A DNA stretch of 33,015 nucleotides from Mycobacterium sp. GTDB taxonomy: Bacteria > Actinomycetota > Actinomycetes > Mycobacteriales > Mycobacteriaceae. The notes beneath the pieces were generated by a model. That model was not told where the DNA came from. It worked only from the letters and a program-made list of their open reading frames with translations, and did not search any database. The translations under genes were made by a program, and so were the position numbers. Each line of letters begins with the position of its first letter. The first letter of the stretch is position 1. Below are positions 1 to 7,432 of this stretch, piece after piece. The stretch spans positions 1-33,015 of the forward strand of contig JARLGR010000258.1 of the NCBI GenBank assembly GCA_031292665.1. The letters run 5' to 3'.

Positions 1-60
1 CCCCCCCCCCCCCGGGGGGGGCGGCGGCGCGGACGCCCCACACCCCCCCCCCCCCCCCCC
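1..60. other. Low-complexity C/G homopolymer block
   Basis: The first 60 bases are almost only runs of C and G, including a 13-base C run, a 7-base G run and a long C run before 61. Nothing similar occurs elsewhere in the window. It is most likely an assembly or contig-edge artefact and I assign it no function. Confidence 0.6.
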
Positions 61-166
61 GGGCCTCAACCCGGCCTCGGCCGGCGGGCTTGTTATATGT
101 GCCAAAAATGTCCGCGAGCCAGTTGGCGACGAAATCGCGACCGGCGAGCTGCGGGCGATCGACGCA

Positions 167-1310
167 ATGGGGCTGCGATTCCCGAGCCCCGAGATGGTCA
201 CGGCGGCAGCGGCATTATTCGAGCCCGCAGCAACATGGGCACGTGGTCGCGGCCGACGAGGTACCGAACCTGAGTCCGGACGGTTCCGCATCACTGTCGG
301 CCCAGGTGTCGTACGGCTCGGCTGGACGAATCCTGTCCGGGCCGAGAAGGCTGCCGAACGGGCCGTCGGTCATCACCAGCGCGGCGTTGATGACGAGCAG
401 CTGCGTGTCAAAGCTGACCTCGAACGCGAAGCCCAGCACAGCGATCAGGCCGTCGCGTCCTTGACGCGGCGGAGCCCTACGGACAACGACCGGAACGGTA
501 CTGGCGGCGTCATCACCGAGTGGTCTCGGAAGTCTCGGTCGTCGATGTGTCGGACCTTCGCCGAACTCGACTACAGCCCTCTGGTGGAGTCTGGCCGCGT
601 CCCAGCCATGGTCACGCTCACCTACCCGGGCGACTGGGAAGTTGTCGCACCCACCGGAGCCAGTGTGAAGCGACATATGATGCTGTGGCGCAAACGCTTT
701 CAACGCGAGTACGGCGAGTCGGCGCGGTACATCTGGAAGCTGGAATTTCAGCGGCGGAGCGCACCGCACATCCATCTGTGGATGGCACCACCGATATCGC
801 CCGGCCGCTCAGGACTCGGCTTCGCTCAATGGCTGTCGGAGGCGTGGGCCCAGGTTGTCGACCATCCTGACGCCGAGCAGAAGGCGCGGCACCGGCTGGC
901 CGGTACCGGGATCAACGTTCTCAGCGGGTTAAAAGCCTGTGATCCAAAGCGGTTGGCCATCTACTTCGCCAAGCACTCGTCACCAAACCTGCACGGTGAC
1001 AAGGAATACCAGCACATCGTGCCCGGCCTCTGGCAGCAGCCCGGACGCGGACCCGTACGGCGACGTGTCCCTTCGCTTCCCCACCGCTGTTGTTCCGCGT
1101 ACCGCCGTCCGCATGGTCCCGCGTGTTGATGTTGACACCGGGGTAGTGACATACCGGAAGGTGCGACGACGACGAACGCTTTGCAATCACGGCGGCCTGG
1201 CCGGCGGTTATGCACTGGTCAACAACGGACCGTTGTTTGCCAGTCAGTTGGCTCGTGCCGTCGTGAAGGCCACCGACATCGCGGCGGTGCCCTTATGGAC
1301 GAGTTCTTAA
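167..1310 (+). pseudogene. Rolling-circle replication initiator (Rep), HUH type, frameshifted
   Basis: The family is the plasmid/integrative-element Rep of actinobacteria, which nicks the origin to start rolling-circle replication. The 167 frame reads through the family core: a basic R-K-S-R segment near residue 121, a TLTYPGDW motif at about 150-157, the HUH metal motif HIH at 201-203 (APHIHLWMAPP), and the tyrosine/lysine region AIYFAKH at 264-270, then KEYQHIVP. After about base 1052 the expected middle segment is missing. The conserved tail (TGVVTYRKVRRRR, then GGYALVNNG) resumes in another frame and ends with TAA at 1308-1310. A small deletion plus frameshift is the simplest reading, so the protein is probably inactive. 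The reading frame stays open upstream of 167, so the true N-terminus may lie earlier. It is the leading gene of a decayed integrative element. Family recognition is from recall; the frame change is seen directly. Confidence 0.8.
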
Positions 1311-1433
1311 TCCTCCGCGTCGCTCGGTGGGCGCCAGTGCCTGAGCGACTGTGGGGCCCGATTCGATCAGCGTCAGGTGGCGGTGTCGATCAGGCGTAAT
1401 GTACGGCGAGGGGTCACGGTAGAGGGGGTATTG

Positions 1434-1766
1434 ATGGCCGATCAGATCATGAAAGTTGATACAGACCAGTTGCGAAGTGGTGCAACTGGATGCACTGATG
1501 CTGCTGTGATGGCCTTAGCCGGAGCCGAAACGCTCGCCGGAAAGGCGCCGCAGGCCGGGATATTCGGTGGGTTCGCCGAGGCGGACTCCTTCCACGAATC
1601 GGTTGTTGCCTCACATACGAGTCATGTCGACCAGCTCCGCGGGCATCACCGATCCCTGACCGACATCGGAGATCATGGGCATGCCGCTGCCGCCAGTTTT
1701 CGGTCGACTGATGAAGCTGCGGGGTCATCGATTGCCGCAGCCGGAGCACGCCTTGAGGCGCTCTGA
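1434..1766 (+). CDS. DUF2563-like / ESX-associated small protein
   Basis: A 110-aa protein without signal peptide or membrane helix. Its layout matches mycobacterial DUF2563/EspC-like proteins: an N-terminal VDTDQLRSGA-type helix, a GIFGGFAEADSFHE segment in the middle, then an HxxHVDQLRGHH helix and an Ala-rich C-terminus. Relatives are associated with type VII (ESX) secretion and often precede large secreted effectors; the role here is inferred. I chose ATG 1434 because a purine-rich GAGGGGG site lies 5-6 bases upstream, whereas an in-frame ATG at 1377 has none and adds an atypical basic leader. The stop TGA overlaps the next ATG by one base (TGATG), so the two genes are probably translationally coupled. 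It could act as partner or chaperone for the effector downstream. Confidence 0.75.
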   Translation: MADQIMKVDTDQLRSGATGCTDAAVMALAGAETLAGKAPQAGIFGGFAEADSFHESVVASHTSHVDQLRGHHRSLTDIGDHGHAAAASFRSTDEAAGSSIAAAGARLEAL

Positions 1767-2215
1767 TGCCGCCTGCAGGCTTCGTTAATTTCACCGCCAG
1801 TGAACTGTCTGGCGAGGCTGGTGGAGATCCTTGGCAGCTCAACGACGAATTGATGGCTGGTCAGCCTGCTGCAATTAACGACTTGGCCGATGCATTTCAC
1901 CGTGCATCGGGATGTGTCGCCGAAGTTGAAGACGACTTCCAGAAGGCTAAACAGCGGTTCGAGAGCGGCTGGGTACATAGCGGTGGCCAGAGTCCGATTA
2001 ACAGTTCGGCCGAAGTCACCCGTGCTACATCTCAACTGGGTCTGCAAAACAAGCAGATCGCAGTGATAGCAGCTGATTTGGAGGCCGTAGCCGCCTCATT
2101 AGCAACCGCTCAACGCGGCAGTGACGCGAACATTGCTCTGCTGAACGGCACTTTGCACACCATTGACGACCAGATCACTGCCGCTAAAGCCGCCGGGCAG
2201 GACACACGATCGTAG
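1766..2215 (+). CDS. N-terminal part of a type VII-like effector, cut by an in-frame TAG
   Basis: A 149-aa, mostly helical segment starting with the family-like pattern FTASELSGEAGGDPWQLND, followed by heptad-rich helices (ADAFHRASG, then QLGLQNKQIAVIAADLEAVA). I recall this as the N-terminal domain of large mycobacterial proteins found after DUF2563/ESX-type genes; it resembles LXG/WXG-like export domains. The frame closes at TAG 2213-2215 (codon 150), but the same frame continues at once with QQSAVAAVTTALGTARS and stays open to 3238. The TAG therefore interrupts one ancestral gene of about 490 codons. The preceding residues are polar and the next two codons are CAA, so the ancestral codon was plausibly CAG or similar. 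Whether this 149-aa fragment is functional is unknown. Confidence 0.7.
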   Translation: MPPAGFVNFTASELSGEAGGDPWQLNDELMAGQPAAINDLADAFHRASGCVAEVEDDFQKAKQRFESGWVHSGGQSPINSSAEVTRATSQLGLQNKQIAVIAADLEAVAASLATAQRGSDANIALLNGTLHTIDDQITAAKAAGQDTRS

Positions 2216-2290
2216 CAACAATCTGCCGTCGCGGCAGTAACCACCGCACTGGGCACCGCTCGCAGCGTCCGTGACACGTACATCACCTCA

Positions 2291-3238
2291 ATGAAATCTG
2301 CCGAAGCGGCGATGCTGGATTCCACCGGATATTCCGCCGACGACATCAACAAGCTTGCGGGTCGGCCAGACGACACGACAAAAGCCGCACAACAGTACGA
2401 CCAGGCTCAGCGGGCCGCGGACGAAGCAACTGTCAAATCGGCCAGTCCCGATTCGACAGAGGCGAAAGCAGCTGCGGCCCGTCTGCGTGACTATGCGACC
2501 GCCACCGATGCTAGGGCCTCAGCGGAGGCACAGCGTCTGGCCGGTGAGCGCCTGAGCGACTACACGATGAGTAAACAAGTCGGGCCATTTCAAAAAGATC
2601 CCATCACTGGAAGTGATCCCGTCTCTCGTGCTAAAGACCGCTTGTATATGCAGCAGGTCGCCGAAAGCGGCGGCATGAGCCCCGACCGCGCGACTGCGAT
2701 GATGGACCGTGCAGAGGCGCGTGCACGGACCGAATACCCGAAGGACCTCCTCAAGAAGCTGGAAGCATCAGGGATGTCCGCGGAAGGCGCTGAGAAAGTC
2801 GTCTCCGACCTGGAGCACGGCAAAGGTGTTCCGGAAGAGCTGGTGCGACTGAATCAAGGTGCGACCGGCGCGGGTGAAGGCCTCGAAGCTCGCGGCGAGG
2901 CTGTGCCAACCGGAAAACACTGGGGTGATGCGGGCTATTCGGCTAAGGACGCCGAAGCACTCGGCAAGATGGGAAAGTACATCGGGCGTGGCGCATCGGT
3001 CTCGGAAGTGCTTTTCGGAGTGTACGAGTGGCAACACGGCGAACCGCTCGACGAAGTAGCGGTCAAAACAGGGTCAAGCATCTGGGGAGGAATGGCGGCG
3101 GGCGGGCGGCTGGGCGCCATCGGCGGTGAATTCGTTGGCCCCGAGGGTGCGCTGGTATTCGGTGCGGTCGGCGCTATCGGCGGCGGAATCGTTGCAAGCG
3201 ACGCGGCAAGCAGCTTCTACAAATGGTTGAAAGAATGA
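2291..3238 (+). pseudogene. C-terminal part of the same type VII-like effector, downstream of the TAG
   Basis: Continuation of the gene begun at 1766, in the same reading frame. The coding sense runs directly from 2216; ATG 2291 is only the first in-frame start. Residues are charged and Ala-rich, with long helices (ATMMDRAEARARTEYPKDLLKKLEASGMSAE-like stretch). A final glycine/alanine-rich hydrophobic segment, about 260-310 (GRLGAIGGEF, then GAVGAIGGGIVASD), looks membrane-inserting like a glycine-zipper pore domain. The stop TGA overlaps the next gene's ATG by ATGA. With an export-like N-terminus, a variable hydrophobic C-terminus and a coupled membrane protein behind it, a polymorphic-toxin layout is possible, but this is inference. 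Translation would need TAG readthrough or re-initiation; no strong ribosome site precedes 2291. Confidence 0.6.
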
Positions 3239-3918
3239 CTCTTCATACGATCGCGCTAGGCCTGCTGGTCGCTTTCATCTCAGCGACATTTCTCGAATCG
3301 TTCCTCGAGGTGAACAAGACGACGCATCAGGCAATCTATTGGTCTTGCACCATGGCGGCAGGGGCATGCGGTTTCTTCGTCGCCTATCCGAACATCAAAG
3401 AAGGCGCACTCGCCGTCGTCTTCGTGATCGGCGGGCTGACTTTGGTCGCGTACTTCACGACCTCGTACCTGCGTGTGCGGGGACGTACGTACACCGACAC
3501 CACAGTTCAGAAAAGTGCAGGCAGCGACGGCGCAGACGGGAATCCGCCTCGAATCGATGGCCGGGATGTGAGCTATAGCGGCATCTACTCGCCCGCAAAA
3601 ATGTGGTGGGGCATGGTACCCGTCGCCGTCATCATGACCGCTGCGGTCGCGCTGGCGTTCAGCGGTCAAAAGCCATGGTGGTATGCGTTTATCGGCACCG
3701 GTCTTCTTGTTCTCTTGGCACCGCTGAGTGGCCTCGGAGACGGTAGCTGGCAGTATGCGATCGCCCGCGGACAGTATGTGCCATTTGTATTTGTCGGCCT
3801 TGTGACGGCCGGCACTTTCACCGTGCTATATCTCGTCGCATACTATGTGGGTAGACGCTGGCCGGTCCGTCGCAAGCAGTCTCTGGAGTACCGCGCACAT
3901 CATGGACGTCATCACTGA
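3235..3918 (+). CDS. Six-helix membrane protein coupled to the effector gene (immunity-like)
   Basis: About 227 aa with six predicted hydrophobic helices: three near the N-terminus (LGLLVAFISATFLE; a segment around FFVAYP; LAVVFVIGGLTLVAYF), a polar loop of about 40 residues rich in D/G, then three more (VPVAVIMTAAVALAF; FIGTGLLVLLAPL; FVFVGLVTAGTFTVLYLVAYY) and a basic tail. ATG 3235 overlaps the upstream stop as ATGA, which favours it over ATG 3223, 12 bases earlier. I recognise no family. Position directly behind an effector with a glycine-rich hydrophobic C-terminus suggests a cognate immunity or membrane partner, but this is only context. It could equally be an unrelated transporter-like protein. 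Confidence 0.7.
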   Translation: MTLHTIALGLLVAFISATFLESFLEVNKTTHQAIYWSCTMAAGACGFFVAYPNIKEGALAVVFVIGGLTLVAYFTTSYLRVRGRTYTDTTVQKSAGSDGADGNPPRIDGRDVSYSGIYSPAKMWWGMVPVAVIMTAAVALAFSGQKPWWYAFIGTGLLVLLAPLSGLGDGSWQYAIARGQYVPFVFVGLVTAGTFTVLYLVAYYVGRRWPVRRKQSLEYRAHHGRHH

Positions 3919-3988
3919 CCCTTGATGATCTGAACCCACTGCTACCGGGTGGTCACGTTCCCGCTGCTGCCACCACGCTAGGAAATCC

Positions 3989-4192
3989 GTGAACCGTGTT
4001 GGACTGCCCTCGTCGCTCCGATCGCCACAGTGGGGGGCTGGAATAACCCTCGGGACGATTTCCACGCTGGCGGTGGCTGGACAAAAGGTGACTATCGGTT
4101 CGTCTACGTGCGCAGTCGGCAACGGACTGACCGCATGCACGAACGGCCCGCACGGGTTCGTAATTCAGACTTCGGGTAGCTGGGCGTTCTAA
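3989..4192 (+). pseudogene. Remnant of a secreted mycobacterial protein C-terminus
   Basis: The frame gives a short segment ending in TIGSSTC, then LTACTNGPHGFVIQ and a terminal SGSWAF. Two cysteines around a TC-N-x-x-HGF motif before an aromatic C-terminus recall a common C-terminal module of mycobacterial lipoproteins and exported proteins. The usual ~100-150 residue N-terminal part with signal peptide is absent and no convincing ribosome site precedes ATG 3989, so I read it as a decayed tail. The next 20 bases lead into a decayed Rep tail. Confidence 0.4.
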
Positions 4193-4215
4193 CGTCAACG
4201 GGCTTTGCACGCCAC

Positions 4216-4311
4216 GTGGATGCTCGCGACCGCAGCTACGCGCTCGTGAACAACGTGCTCGCCTTTGCCGCCGAGCTTGTACGTGCGACCGCGAAAATCC
4301 CACGTGCACAC
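4216..4311 (+). pseudogene. Second decayed copy of the Rep C-terminal tail
   Basis: The frame from 4216 reads RDRSYALVNNVLAFAAELVRATAK. This aligns with the tail of the Rep pseudogene (GGYALVNNGPLFASQLARAVVK, bases about 1204-1269): YALVNN, then FA, L, RA and K at equal spacing. The similarity also shows at DNA level. No Rep core precedes it. It is a remnant left by recombination or an older related insertion. Confidence 0.5.
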
Positions 4312-4320
4312 TACGAATCG

Positions 4321-4746
4321 CTAGATTCCGTCAGCGATTTCGTCGGCAAATTCACTATCGAGTCTGATTGCGTCCGGGATTTCGTTGATCATCCGCCACC
4401 GCAGATCATCGATCGCGTCGCGACGAGCCAAACTGATCTCAGCACCGATGTCTTCGCTGAGTGGTCGGCCACCGCAGTTCAAGTAGCGATCCCGGCACAG
4501 GCGATCCGTGACGGTATCGATCAGATCGTCGAAGCTGGTACCAATCTCGTCAGCATCTCTGGATGCCTGCTCAGCAATGAAGTCATCGCGCTGACACTCC
4601 GTCCATGCGGGCGGAAACTCCAACCGGGACCGATATAGAGTTGCGATCGCCGCTTCGAGCTCCTGGTATCCGTAGTCTCCACCTGGTCGCCCCCATGAAG
4701 TGACGGCTTCGTCCACAAAAGCCTCAAATTTGGGATCGCTGTTCAT
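4321..4746 (-). CDS. Hypothetical acidic protein, 141 aa
   Basis: Soluble, strongly acidic protein with no signal peptide or membrane helix (many D/E, for example DADEIGTSFDDLIDTVTDRL and a C-terminal EFADEIADGI). ATG 4746 is preceded on the minus strand by GGAG with 9-base spacing, which supports a real start. It runs opposite to all neighbours in this region and converges on a decayed Rep tail. I do not recognise a family. The acidic helical composition could fit an antitoxin, anti-restriction or immunity protein, but nothing in the sequence decides this. Confidence 0.55.
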   Translation of the reverse strand: MNSDPKFEAFVDEAVTSWGRPGGDYGYQELEAAIATLYRSRLEFPPAWTECQRDDFIAEQASRDADEIGTSFDDLIDTVTDRLCRDRYLNCGGRPLSEDIGAEISLARRDAIDDLRWRMINEIPDAIRLDSEFADEIADGI

Positions 4747-5143
4747 GATTCACGCTCCACATGACTGTATGTACGGGTATGCAACTGCGGCCATCATCTA
4801 CCTGAGCACCGACAAATCGAGCGGCTCAAGTCGGAGCGTCTACGGGTCGCCGGCACGTCGGCGATGACTTTCTTGCAACCCGGCGGTCTGCCAACGGCCG
4901 TGTGCTCGTAAACGACGGCATAGCTCGCGTCACGGCTCGCGGCGGCATCTGCAGGGCCACTCGCAGCAGGTTGTTCGGGTTAAAGGCCTATTCCGTTGGC
5001 ATCGGAATACGCTTATATCCCGAACAACGACGGGGGTGGTGACCCGGTCATCGGCTTCCAAACAGAGATGATGTCACCGCGTTCGGAAAAATACCTTGTT
5101 CCGCAACCACCGGAACATGTATGTTTACCGAACAGGAGACCCT
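4747..5143. other. Gene-free stretch with a third, weaker Rep-tail remnant
   Basis: No convincing gene lies between the divergent acidic-protein gene and the AbiEi-like gene. At 4863-4940 the plus strand reads DDFLATRRSANGRVLVNDGIA, which resembles the LVN(N/D)G tail of Rep proteins. This is the third such tail in 4 kb, and the weakest. The end of the stretch should hold the promoter of the AbiEi-like gene; I see no clear consensus. Confidence 0.4.
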
Positions 5144-6229
5144 ATGACTGAACCAACCATCACACCGCCAAGCTCCGAAGCAGAGATCCTGGCCGAGTGC
5201 ACCGAGCTGCTGCGCACTCGCCTGCCTGACGACTGGCGTGTTGACGTTCAGAGGCCGTCGGACGCTGCGATCGACGCGATACTTGCACTCACCGCACCCT
5301 CAGGCGAACAGGTTCGTTTCCTAGTGGAGGTGAAGCGGCTGCTCGTCAGCCGCGACATTCCCCAAGTCTCTGAGCAGTTGCGGCGGGCGGTAGAACGCGA
5401 GCTCATCGATACCAAGACCATGGTCATGTCGAGATACCTCTCGCCCCCGACCCGTGAGCGACTGTCAGAAGGCAACCTGTCTTTTATCGATGCGACCGGC
5501 AACATCCTCGTCCTATCCTCACGTCCCGCGCTCTACGTTCGCGACCGGGGCGCCGACAAAGACCCCTGGCGTAGCCCCGGTCGGCCACGCGGGTCACTGG
5601 CCGGTGAGCCAGCAGCTCGTGTAGTACGGGCGCTCATAGCAGTGCGGGGTCCGTGGTCAGCACGCGATCTCGTCGGCGCCTCTGGGGCATCTACTGGGGC
5701 GACGTACCGAGTGTTGGAATTTCTTCAAGACGAGGGGTTGGTGCAGAAAACGGGCACAGACTATGTACTGACGGACTGGCCAAAACTCCTACGCCAATGG
5801 AGCCGTGACTACAGCTTCGTCCGCAACAACCGGACATCAAACTACATAGAGCCTCGCGGCCTGGAAGCACTGCAAAGCAAGGCTGCCAACTCCCAGTACT
5901 CGCAGTATGCGATAACCGGAACGATCGCGGCGGCGCAGTGGGCACCGTACGCTCCCGCCCGCGCAGCAATGGTCTACGTCGATGACGCGGCGCGAGCGGC
6001 GAAGGAATGGGGGCTACGACCGGCGGAGAAAGGAGCGAATGTGATTCTTGCTGAACCCAAATACGACGTCGTGTTCCGCGGGACCGGCACCAATCGCGAG
6101 GGAGCAGTCATTGTCGCGGTTGAACAGGCAGCAGTAGACCTACTCACGGGTCCGGGCCGAAACCCTTCGGAGGGAGAGGAACTCATCTCATGGATGGAGC
6201 GCAACGAAAGTGAGTGGCGTCGTGGATGA
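5144..6229 (+). CDS. AbiEi-like antitoxin / nuclease-fold winged-helix protein
   Basis: About 361 aa from ATG 5144, which has an AGGAGA site 5 bases upstream; ATG 5096 has none. The N-terminal ~120 residues contain an acidic position followed by FLVEVKR, resembling the restriction-endonuclease-like fold. Then FIDATGNILV is followed by a linker and a winged helix around residues 175-235 (ARVVRALIAVRGPWSARDLVGASGAS, read in parts), and a C-terminal domain with TGTIAAAQWAPYAPAR. This layout is typical of type IV AbiEi-family antitoxins, which repress their own operon and counter an AbiEii nucleotidyltransferase. The downstream gene starts inside this one (20-base overlap) and encodes such a nucleotidyltransferase, which supports the call. 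The toxin is truncated, so the pair is probably no longer functional. Confidence 0.65.
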   Translation: MTEPTITPPSSEAEILAECTELLRTRLPDDWRVDVQRPSDAAIDAILALTAPSGEQVRFLVEVKRLLVSRDIPQVSEQLRRAVERELIDTKTMVMSRYLSPPTRERLSEGNLSFIDATGNILVLSSRPALYVRDRGADKDPWRSPGRPRGSLAGEPAARVVRALIAVRGPWSARDLVGASGASTGATYRVLEFLQDEGLVQKTGTDYVLTDWPKLLRQWSRDYSFVRNNRTSNYIEPRGLEALQSKAANSQYSQYAITGTIAAAQWAPYAPARAAMVYVDDAARAAKEWGLRPAEKGANVILAEPKYDVVFRGTGTNREGAVIVAVEQAAVDLLTGPGRNPSEGEELISWMERNESEWRRG

Positions 6230-6539
6230 CCTTCTCATCAAAGCCCGCTCAGCCCTACTGGACGCCCTCGAAGCCCTAAATGAACAACACGATTCGATCG
6301 TCGTGGTCGGCGCGCAAGCCATCTATCTGCACAGTGGCGACGCACTTGTTGCGATAGCCGAGGCAACGAAGGACAGCGATCTGGCGGTGGATCCGCGGGA
6401 ACTCCCCGACGAACCGTCACCGCGAACATCTACAGCGACCTCTACGCCGACGAACTGGACCAGGTCGCAACTAACCTCGATCAGCTTCACGCGACCGAGA
6501 TTCACGCACCGAAGACCGGACAAGAACCGGACGAATTAG
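6210..6539 (+). pseudogene. Truncated AbiEii-type nucleotidyltransferase toxin
   Basis: GTG 6210 overlaps the antitoxin-like gene. The first ~67 residues carry the nucleotidyltransferase start of AbiEii toxins: VVVGAQAIYLHSG (GxQAxYxHxG) and the metal-binding DSDLAVD. At about base 6410, after ELPDEP, family similarity stops. The frame runs on for about 40 Thr/Ser/Arg-rich residues that are an out-of-frame reading of an integrase tail. Most of the ~300-residue toxin is therefore lost. Known AbiEii toxins transfer nucleotides to tRNA or related targets and kill phage-infected cells. This copy lacks most of the protein and should be inactive. Confidence 0.7.
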
Positions 6540-6559
6540 ACCAACCACCGAGTGCATGA
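6413..6559 (+). pseudogene. C-terminal remnant of a tyrosine integrase, next to tRNA-Phe
   Basis: In the frame 6413-6559 the sequence reads TVTANIYSDLYADELDQVATNLDQ and ends with TGA. This fits the end of phage/ICE tyrosine integrases, where a T-x-x-x-Y nucleophile segment is followed by D(L/E)xxDELDxVAxxLD. Everything upstream, including the catalytic R-K-H-R, is missing; the joint with the toxin gene is at about 6410. The remnant ends 23 bases from the CCA end of tRNA-Phe, the usual place for an integrase gene beside its attachment site. This suggests the left-hand element was inserted in tRNA-Phe. Confidence 0.6.
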
Positions 6560-6582
6560 CCCGTGTCTATGCAGGTAATGAA

Positions 6583-6659
6583 TGGTGGCCAGGGCCGGGA
6601 TCGAACCGGCGACCTTCCGCTTTTCAGGCGGACGCTCGTACCAACTGAGCTACCTGGCC
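6583..6659 (-). tRNA. tRNA-Phe (GAA)
   Basis: The minus strand gives a full cloverleaf: acceptor GGCCAGG pairing with CCTGGCC, AGCTCAGTTGGTA in the D-arm, anticodon loop CTGAAAA (GAA), T-loop TTCGATC, discriminator A and an encoded CCA (6583-6585). It is the last of three minus-strand tRNAs. Its 3' end faces the decayed element on the left. Confidence 0.95.
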
Positions 6660-6693
6660 GGACGGCACGACCACGAGAAGTGCCTCGCCGTAC

Positions 6694-6770
6694 TGGCGAC
6701 CCTGACGGGACTCGAACCCGCGACCTCCGCCGTGACAGGGCGGCGCGCTAACCAACTGCGCCACAGGGCC
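6694..6770 (-). tRNA. tRNA-Asp (GTC)
   Basis: On the minus strand, acceptor GGCCCTG pairs with CAGGGTC (one G-T pair). The anticodon loop is CTGTCAC (GTC), the T-loop TTCGAGT and the discriminator G, followed by an encoded CCA. It sits 34 bases upstream of tRNA-Phe in the same transcript direction. Confidence 0.95.
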
Positions 6771-6804
6771 TTACGTACTGCATGCTACGTGTTTCCACGT
6801 TGCG

Positions 6805-6877
6805 TACCCCCAACGGGATTCGAACCCGTGCTACCGCCGTGAAAGGGCGGCGTCCTAGGCCACTAGACGATGGGGGC
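6805..6877 (-). tRNA. tRNA-Glu (TTC)
   Basis: On the minus strand, acceptor GCCCCCA pairs with TGGGGGT. The anticodon loop is CTTTCAC (TTC) and the T-arm ACGGG/CCCGT with TTCGAAT loop. Discriminator A is followed by CGC, so CCA is not encoded, unlike the neighbouring tRNAs. It is the first tRNA of the minus-strand cluster. Confidence 0.95.
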
Positions 6878-7055
6878 CTAATCCGAATCTCTTCGGGGGA
6901 CTCACAACGTTTCCGTTGGGAGCTTCGATAGCTTAGGGCACGACTGCCCCACGCTCCAAACCGGCACCAACAGCCGCCGATCGCCCGCTATCGCCCGTCC
7001 GGCAACCGGCAGCCCGCGAAGCCCACCGCCAAGGACGCAGTATCCTGTGTCCCAC
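6878..7055. promoter_or_regulatory. Divergent tRNA promoter region
   Basis: This 178-bp stretch separates the minus-strand tRNA-Glu/Asp/Phe cluster from tRNA-Lys. On the plus strand TATCCT at 7041-7046 is a plausible -10 hexamer about 10 bases before the mature tRNA-Lys. No clear -35 is visible. No gene lies here. Confidence 0.4.
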
Positions 7056-7131
7056 GCCCCTATAGCTCAGTCGGTAGAGCTACGGACTTTTAATCCGCAG
7101 GTCCTAGGTTCGAGTCCTAGTGGGGGCACCA
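7056..7131 (+). tRNA. tRNA-Lys (TTT), hybrid gene with an element-derived 3' half
   Basis: Complete cloverleaf: acceptor GCCCCTA/TGGGGGC, anticodon loop CTTTTAA (TTT), T-stem CTAGG/CCTAG with loop TTCGAGT, discriminator A and encoded CCA. Its 3' half from 7083 is duplicated at 20588-20636, so this gene was the integration target of the island to its right. In tRNA-integrating elements the intact gene normally takes its 3' half from the incoming element. Confidence 0.95.
7083..7131 (+). repeat. Left attachment site (3' half of tRNA-Lys)
   Basis: 49 bp, identical at 46 positions to 20588-20636. The first 22 bp (7083-7104, anticodon arm to variable loop) match perfectly and are the best candidate crossover core. 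The three differences are at 7105, 7115 and 7119, two of them paired with each other in the T-stem. Confidence 0.9.
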
Positions 7132-7432
7132 GCACATCATCACAGGTAGCGGCCCGCGCTAGGCGACCCTCGGCCGACGCGTCGGGCTATGTGGGGTTAG
7201 GCACCGTCCACGCCACGTCCACATATGGAACTGGTCGCCTGCGCGACGTCCACAAGTGTCGGCGCCACCTGGCGGTGGGAGCGCTGGTGTCGGTATGCTT
7301 GACGCAATCGTTGACGGCTAAGGGCCCTGCCCGAGCATATGGTTTTCAACGACCAATCGTTCCGGCAATCGGGCATATGGCCCTTGTGCTTCGGAAGGTG
7401 GCCCGCCGTCTCGGCGACGGGTAATAGAGGCC
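7132..7432. promoter_or_regulatory. Left end of the island with integrase arm-type repeats
   Basis: No supported gene. CGTCCAC(G/A) occurs three times in direct orientation at 7205-7212, 7216-7223 and 7247-7254, about 100-150 bp inside the left attachment site. The same octamer occurs twice near the right end. Such end-clustered direct repeats are typical arm-type binding sites of phage tyrosine integrases. Confidence 0.55.

Noticed and set aside
1..60. Homopolymer block as a telomere, origin or structured element
   Set aside because: Pure C/G runs at the very window edge are better explained by assembly artefact or padding; no repeat unit is visible.
6563..6842. Open frames across the tRNA-Phe/Asp/Glu cluster
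   Set aside because: They translate tRNA T-loops (GIEPATF, LEPATS, FEPVLP), the standard artefact; the RNA genes explain the sequence.
7047..7424. 125-aa open frame starting in tRNA-Lys
   Set aside because: Its first residues are a translation of the tRNA (AQSVELRTFNPQ), with no ribosome site; the rest contains the arm-type repeats.
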